From: Microbacterium faecale
GTDB lineage: Bacteria; Actinomycetota; Actinomycetes; Actinomycetales; Microbacteriaceae
Assembly: GCF_014640975.1 (NCBI RefSeq)
Contig: NZ_BMHO01000001.1
Span: 258,166-322,165 of the forward strand
Reading direction: 5' to 3'
DNA length: 64,000 bases
Each line of letters begins with the position of its first letter. The stretch's first letter is position 1. A program made the position numbers and the translations under genes. This document shows, piece after piece, positions 59,969-64,000 of the stretch. Below the pieces are notes generated by a model that did no database searches, was not told the origin of the DNA, and saw only the letters and a program-made list of their open reading frames with translations.

Positions 59969-61710
59969 GACAGCTCCATCGGCTCGAGGGGCCCGCGCGC
60001 CGGCGCGTCATCGAGCAGCGCGTCGAAGAGGCCCCGGGTGTAGGGGTGTCGCGGGTCGGCGAACACATCGGCAACGGCGCCGCTCTCCACGATCGCGCCG
60101 TCGCGCATCACAGAGACCGAGTCCGCGAGGTCGGCGACGACGCCGAAGTTGTGCGTGACGAGCAGCATCGAAAGACCGCGTTCCGCGCGGAGCTCACGCA
60201 GCAGCTCGAGGATCTCGGCTTGGACGGTCACATCGAGGGCGGTGGTCGGCTCGTCGGCGACGATCAGGTCGGGCTCGAGCGAGACCGCGCCGGCGATCAG
60301 CACGCGTTGTGCCATGCCGCCGGAGATCTGGTGCGGGTAGAGACGGAACGTGCGTTGCGGATCGGCGATGCCCACGCGCGCCAGCAGTTCCAGCGCGCGT
60401 CCGCGCGCCCCCGACCTCGACAATCCGAGCGCGAGGCGCAGCGGTTCGGTGAGCTGGGCGCCCACTGTGCGCGCGGGATCGAGGTTCGACATCGGCTCCT
60501 GCGGGACATAGCCGATCCGACGGCCGCGCAGACGTGCGCGCTCGTTCTCGTGCAAGCCGCTCAGGTCGCGTCCGTCAAATCGGATCGAGCCGGCGACGAT
60601 CTCGCCGCCTTCAGGGAGCAGACCGAGCACGGACCAGGCCGTCTGGGTCTTGCCCGAGCCGGACTCGCCGATGAGCGCGTGCACCTCGCCCCTTCCGATC
60701 TCGAGAGAGAGCTCGTGGACGACGGTCTTCCATCCGGTGCCCTGCCGGTAGGCGACAGCGAGGCCATCGATCTCGACGAGCTTCTCGCGCGCATCTGATG
60801 CGGCGTGAACGATCGACGATGCGGCCTCTTGCTGCGGCTGCCATGCGTCGGCGCGGCGGCGCGGGCTGTCACCGGTCTGCTCGAGCTCGTCGCGCAGTGC
60901 CGTGCCGAACAGGTTGAGCGCGAGGCAGGTCAGCGCGATCACGGCGCTCGGCCAGATCATCAGCAGCGGCGTGCGCGAGATGTTCGTGAAGCCGTCGCTG
61001 AGGATCCCACCCCAGGTCGGCAGCGAACTGTCGCCGACGCCGAGAAAGTCGAGGCTGGCCTGGATCGCGATGGCGACCGAGAACAACCCGGCGGTGAGCA
61101 GGATCGCCGGCGCGCGCACCACGGTGAGAACATGCCGACCGAGGATTCGCAGATCGCTCAGACCGGCGACCCGCGCGGCATCGATGTACAGCTCGGCGCG
61201 CACTCCCTGCACGGCGCCGTAGACGATGCGGTGGTATGAGGGCGCGAGGATCACGCCGAAGACGACCATGATCGCCCAGATCGAGGGGCCGATCACCGCG
61301 CGTGCCGCGAGCAGCACGACGATCGCTGGCAGGGACAATACGGCTCCCGCGAACCAGTTCGAGACCAGGTCGAACCATCCGAGCCGGTAGCCCGCAATGA
61401 GGCCGGACGTCACTCCGATGACGGCCGCGACTGCGACCGCGACGAAGGCACCGGCGAGACTGACCGACGTGGCCACGACAAGCCGCGAGAGCACATCGCG
61501 CCCTGCGCTGTCGCCCCCGAGCAGGTGGTCGCCGCCGGGCGGCGCGAGCACCGATCCGAGGTCGACCTCGTCGGCGCCGAACGGGACGACGAACGGCCCG
61601 ACCACGGCGACGAGAGCGAGCAGCGCCAGATAGGCCGATGCAACGGCGCCGAGCGGATTGCGGATGAGCCGCGCCGCGACGGGGCGGCGGCCGTGGTTCA
61701 CGGACGTCAT
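59965..61710 (-). CDS. Fused peptide-type ABC permease (DppC) and ATPase (DppD)
   Basis: 581 residues. Residues about 1-285 form a DppC-type permease with six helices ([13 protein letters not shown] start, [23 protein letters not shown] loop). About 320-575 is an ABC ATPase: Walker [16 protein letters not shown], signature [14 protein letters not shown], Walker [13 protein letters not shown], switch His [10 protein letters not shown], and the C-terminal [13 protein letters not shown] end. Domain order permease-ATPase in one chain is a known actinobacterial arrangement. ATG at 61710 overlaps the dppB stop. Confidence 0.9.
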   Translation of the reverse strand: MTSVNHGRRPVAARLIRNPLGAVASAYLALLALVAVVGPFVVPFGADEVDLGSVLAPPGGDHLLGGDSAGRDVLSRLVVATSVSLAGAFVAVAVAAVIGVTSGLIAGYRLGWFDLVSNWFAGAVLSLPAIVVLLAARAVIGPSIWAIMVVFGVILAPSYHRIVYGAVQGVRAELYIDAARVAGLSDLRILGRHVLTVVRAPAILLTAGLFSVAIAIQASLDFLGVGDSSLPTWGGILSDGFTNISRTPLLMIWPSAVIALTCLALNLFGTALRDELEQTGDSPRRRADAWQPQQEAASSIVHAASDAREKLVEIDGLAVAYRQGTGWKTVVHELSLEIGRGEVHALIGESGSGKTQTAWSVLGLLPEGGEIVAGSIRFDGRDLSGLHENERARLRGRRIGYVPQEPMSNLDPARTVGAQLTEPLRLALGLSRSGARGRALELLARVGIADPQRTFRLYPHQISGGMAQRVLIAGAVSLEPDLIVADEPTTALDVTVQAEILELLRELRAERGLSMLLVTHNFGVVADLADSVSVMRDGAIVESGAVADVFADPRHPYTRGLFDALLDDAPARGPLEPMELS

Positions 61711-62648
61711 GAGACACGCACCTTCGGGTTGAGAACGCCCTGGAGCAAGTCGACGATGAGGTTGATGACGAGCACGAGCAGCGCGGTGGACACAATGATG
61801 CCCATGACGAGCGGAACGTCGCCCTGTAGCGTCGCCGCGACGGCGGCTTGGCCGAGACCCGGCAACGAGAAGACCTGTTCGACCACGACCGCGCCGCCGA
61901 ACATCACGATCACCTGCAGGCCGAGCACGCTGAGGGCGGGACCAGCGGCGTTGCGGAGCACATGCCTGTAGACGACGCGGCCATGGGGGATGCCGCGCGA
62001 GCGGAGGGTGCGGACGTAGTCGAGGCGGAGCGAGTCGATCATCGCACCGCGCACCTGCTGCGCGACGCTCGCGATGGCGCCGAGCGCGAGGGCGATGACC
62101 GGCAGAGCGATCGTAGAGAGCCAGCCGACGACCGATGTGCCGAACGGGATGTAGCCGGTGGCCGGAAAGATGCGCAGAGTGAGGCCGAAGATGAAGACGA
62201 GGAAGAGCGCGATGAGGAAGCCCGGCACAGCCGAGACGACGACGATGATCACCTGGATGATCCGGTCGGCCGTTCCGCGCTGGCTGGCCGCGAGCACGCC
62301 TACGAGCACACCGACCACGGCCGTCAGAATCGTCGCTCCGAGGGTGAGCGAGAGCGTCACGGGGAGGCGCGTCGCAAGCGCGTCGGTGACCTCCTGGCCG
62401 GAGAACCACGATCGTCCGAGGTCGCCGACGAGCGCGCTGCCAGTCCAGTCGACGAACCGCGTGAGCAGCGGTCGGTCAAGGCCGAGCTCGATCTCCTTGC
62501 GGGCGACGATCTCGGGATCGGCGGTACTTCCGACCAGGCGCCGAGCGATGTCGTGTGCGCCGAGATAGAGAAGGAAGAACCCGAACACGCAGATCGTGAT
62601 GACGGTGAGAACGCCCGCGATCAGGCGTCGGATGATGAACGAGATCAT
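61707..62648 (-). CDS. Peptide-type ABC permease (DppB-like)
   Basis: 313 residues with six helices. DppB N-terminus 'IIRRLIAGVLTVITICVFGF' and the EAA-like RSRGIPHGRVVYRHVLRNAA loop are clear. The start is taken at ATG 62648; a GTG ten codons upstream (62678) is possible and has AAAGGA 12 bases before it. 47-bp gap from the binding-protein gene. Confidence 0.9.
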   Translation of the reverse strand: MISFIIRRLIAGVLTVITICVFGFFLLYLGAHDIARRLVGSTADPEIVARKEIELGLDRPLLTRFVDWTGSALVGDLGRSWFSGQEVTDALATRLPVTLSLTLGATILTAVVGVLVGVLAASQRGTADRIIQVIIVVVSAVPGFLIALFLVFIFGLTLRIFPATGYIPFGTSVVGWLSTIALPVIALALGAIASVAQQVRGAMIDSLRLDYVRTLRSRGIPHGRVVYRHVLRNAAGPALSVLGLQVIVMFGGAVVVEQVFSLPGLGQAAVAATLQGDVPLVMGIIVSTALLVLVINLIVDLLQGVLNPKVRVS

Positions 62649-62695
62649 GTCGTCTCGGGCGGCGGACCCGGTTCTCACCGGGTCCGCCGGTCCTT

Positions 62696-64000
62696 TCAGT
62701 TGGCGGGCGTGATGTTCCAGAGGTAGGGCACGGCGTTGTCGCTCTGCACCACGGCCTCGGTGTCAGCGTTGGTGATGAACGCCGAGTACGGACGATAGAT
62801 CGGCGCGTACCACGCCTGCTCGACGATGTACTCGTTGAGCGCCTTCGCCGCGGCATCCGCTTCAGCGCCCTCGCTGGCGCGCACCGTCTCGGCCAGTTCG
62901 AGCATCTCCGGGTCGCTAGCTTGGAAGACGTTCCACGTCGACTCGGGGAGCATCGAGAACTGGATCGTCTGCCAGGGCGTCGGATCGATCTGCAGGACGA
63001 ACGAGAACGCCGCCCAATCGCCGCCGAGCATCCGGCCGAACAGGTCGTCGCCGGTCGACTCCCACTCAACGTCGATGCCGACCGCGCCGAGCTGCTCAGC
63101 GTAGATCGCGAACTCCGACTCCGGCACGAAGTCGTTACTCGGCATCACCAATGTGAAGCCGTCGGGATAGCCGGCGTCCGCAAGCAGCTCCGTCGCCTTC
63201 TCGGGATCGTACGGGTAGCGCTCATCGAGCTCTGCGTCATAGGCAGCTGAGTTCGGCGAGAACACCTGCGTCGTCGTCGTGCCGAGGCCTCCGGCGAGCG
63301 CCTCGAGCAGACCCTCGCGGTCGAGCGCGTGGTTGAACGCCTGCCGCACGCGCACGTCGCCGATGGCTTCGTTGACGGCACCGTCGCGGTCGGAGAGCAG
63401 GAAGCCGGTCCAGTTCTGCTCGTAATTCTGCACCGTGAAGCCGGCTGCCTCAGCATCCGCGCCCTGCGTCGGCGACTGCGTGTTGGCCGCATCGACCTGA
63501 CCGCCCTTGACGGCGTTCATGAGCGCGGTCGGGTCGCCGTAGAACGTCATCTCGATCTCGTCGTAGTGCACGCTCTCGGCGTCCCAGTAGTCAGGGTTCG
63601 CGTCGAAGACGTACTTCGAGCCGACGACGCTCTCCCCGGCATCGAGCGTGTAGGGACCCGAGCCGATCGGCGAGGTCTGCGCGTCCTCAGCGTCGAACAT
63701 CGCCGGGGCGCCCACCAGGCCCGCGTTCTGGCTGAGGTAGACCGGCAGAGCGGGGTCGGGAGCCTCGAGCGTGACAACAAGGGTGGTGTCGTCGGGCGCC
63801 TCCGCGGCGGTCATCCCGGAAAGGAAAGCGGCATTCTCGCTGGTGCCGTCGCGGAAGCGCGTCAGATTATCGGCGGCGACCTGCGCCGTCAGCGCGGTCC
63901 CGTCACTGAACTCAACACCGTCCCGCAGGGTGAGCGTTAAGGCCGTACGGGAGTCGTCCCAACTCCATTCGGTCGCCAAGCCCGGAACGACCGTGCCGTC
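62696..64000 (-). CDS. Family 5 substrate-binding protein (C-terminal 434 codons, runs off window)
   Basis: Continues past position 64000. Family 5 (OppA/DppA) features: GVEFSDGTALTAQ, VRVRQAFNHALDREGLLEAL, DPEKATELLADAGYPDGF and the C-terminal QAWYAPIYRPYSAFI. The residues at the window edge (VVPGLATEW) are about 50-60 residues into a mature protein. It defines the ligand specificity of the importer in the GH78/GH3 operon; an oligosaccharide or aryl-rhamnoside is inferred from the neighbours. Confidence 0.9.
   Translation of the reverse strand, partial: DGTVVPGLATEWSWDDSRTALTLTLRDGVEFSDGTALTAQVAADNLTRFRDGTSENAAFLSGMTAAEAPDDTTLVVTLEAPDPALPVYLSQNAGLVGAPAMFDAEDAQTSPIGSGPYTLDAGESVVGSKYVFDANPDYWDAESVHYDEIEMTFYGDPTALMNAVKGGQVDAANTQSPTQGADAEAAGFTVQNYEQNWTGFLLSDRDGAVNEAIGDVRVRQAFNHALDREGLLEALAGGLGTTTTQVFSPNSAAYDAELDERYPYDPEKATELLADAGYPDGFTLVMPSNDFVPESEFAIYAEQLGAVGIDVEWESTGDDLFGRMLGGDWAAFSFVLQIDPTPWQTIQFSMLPESTWNVFQASDPEMLELAETVRASEGAEADAAAKALNEYIVEQAWYAPIYRPYSAFITNADTEAVVQSDNAVPYLWNITPAN

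Noticed and set aside
1..64000. CRISPR arrays, tRNA or rRNA genes
   Set aside because: No regularly spaced direct repeats, tRNA cloverleaf patterns or conserved rRNA segments were noticed on reading both strands; a covariance-model scan was not possible here.

Overview
The window is high-GC actinobacterial DNA, most likely from Microbacteriaceae (a Microbacterium or close relative). The evidence is the uniformly GC-rich codon use, frequent GTG starts, many ATGA/GTGA overlaps, a DnaB with a Shine-Dalgarno-preceded GTG start, an F420/LLM-type oxidoreductase and an AztABCD-type zinc importer. No rRNA, tRNA or CRISPR array was seen.

Layout. (1) 1-18618, minus strand: a translationally coupled envelope locus. 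In transcription order it encodes a 2080-residue anchored Ig-like/Fn3 surface protein, a MoxR ATPase, a DUF58 protein, a transglutaminase-like membrane protein whose expected catalytic Cys is Asp, an RDD/FHA-like protein, a PknB-like kinase, an FHA protein, an RDD+FHA protein and the start of an EssC/EccC-like FtsK/SpoIIIE ATPase. Kinase plus several FHA readers suggests phospho-controlled assembly or secretion at the cell surface. (2) 18748-19721: two small membrane proteins. (3) 19783-24699: a zinc importer, aztA divergent from aztB / AztD-like lipoprotein / aztC / aztD, with a Fur/Zur-family box between the divergent genes. (4) 24746-29529: LLM oxidoreductase, Fpg/Nei glycosylase, fused aminodeoxychorismate synthase and divergent aminodeoxychorismate lyase (folate pABA branch).

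(5) 29611-33777: a complete-ended 4167-bp transposon of the TniB/TniQ (Tn5053/Tn7-like) class. It has 26-bp terminal inverted repeats (25/26 identical) and a 5-bp GAGGC target duplication. It carries tniB, tniQ and three cargo genes (HAD phosphatase, NUDIX hydrolase, nucleotidyltransferase) but no DDE transposase. It sits inside a siderophore-binding-protein gene that is itself decayed: removing the element and one GAGGC copy restores the frame, but the gene's remainder is fused to the tail of a siderophore ABC ATPase.

(6) 34120-43049: a small export protein, a CPBP protease, an SMP-30 hydrolase, dnaB with a cluster of DnaA-box-like sites upstream, the rpsF-ssb-rpsR-rplI operon with a strong terminator, a CmpX-like channel protein, a DUF488 protein and a hypothetical protein. 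(7) 43039-43506: a broken mazEF-like toxin-antitoxin remnant. (8) 43531-49682: a membrane protein, then a phnD-phnC-phnE-tyrosine phosphatase-TetR operon for a phosphorus-containing substrate, and an orphan membrane protein. (9) 49693-54538: beta-ketoadipate end-pathway genes pcaI-pcaJ-pcaF with an IclR regulator, a duplicated operator-like palindrome and a divergent MFS transporter. (10) 54618-64000: an operon for a peptide-type ABC importer (binding protein, permease, fused permease-ATPase, ATPase) with GH3 and GH78 glycosidases, probably for rhamnosides.

Three long perfect palindromes with 23-27 bp arms (26476, 27958, 50477) stand out. One lies in frame inside the aminodeoxychorismate synthase gene.
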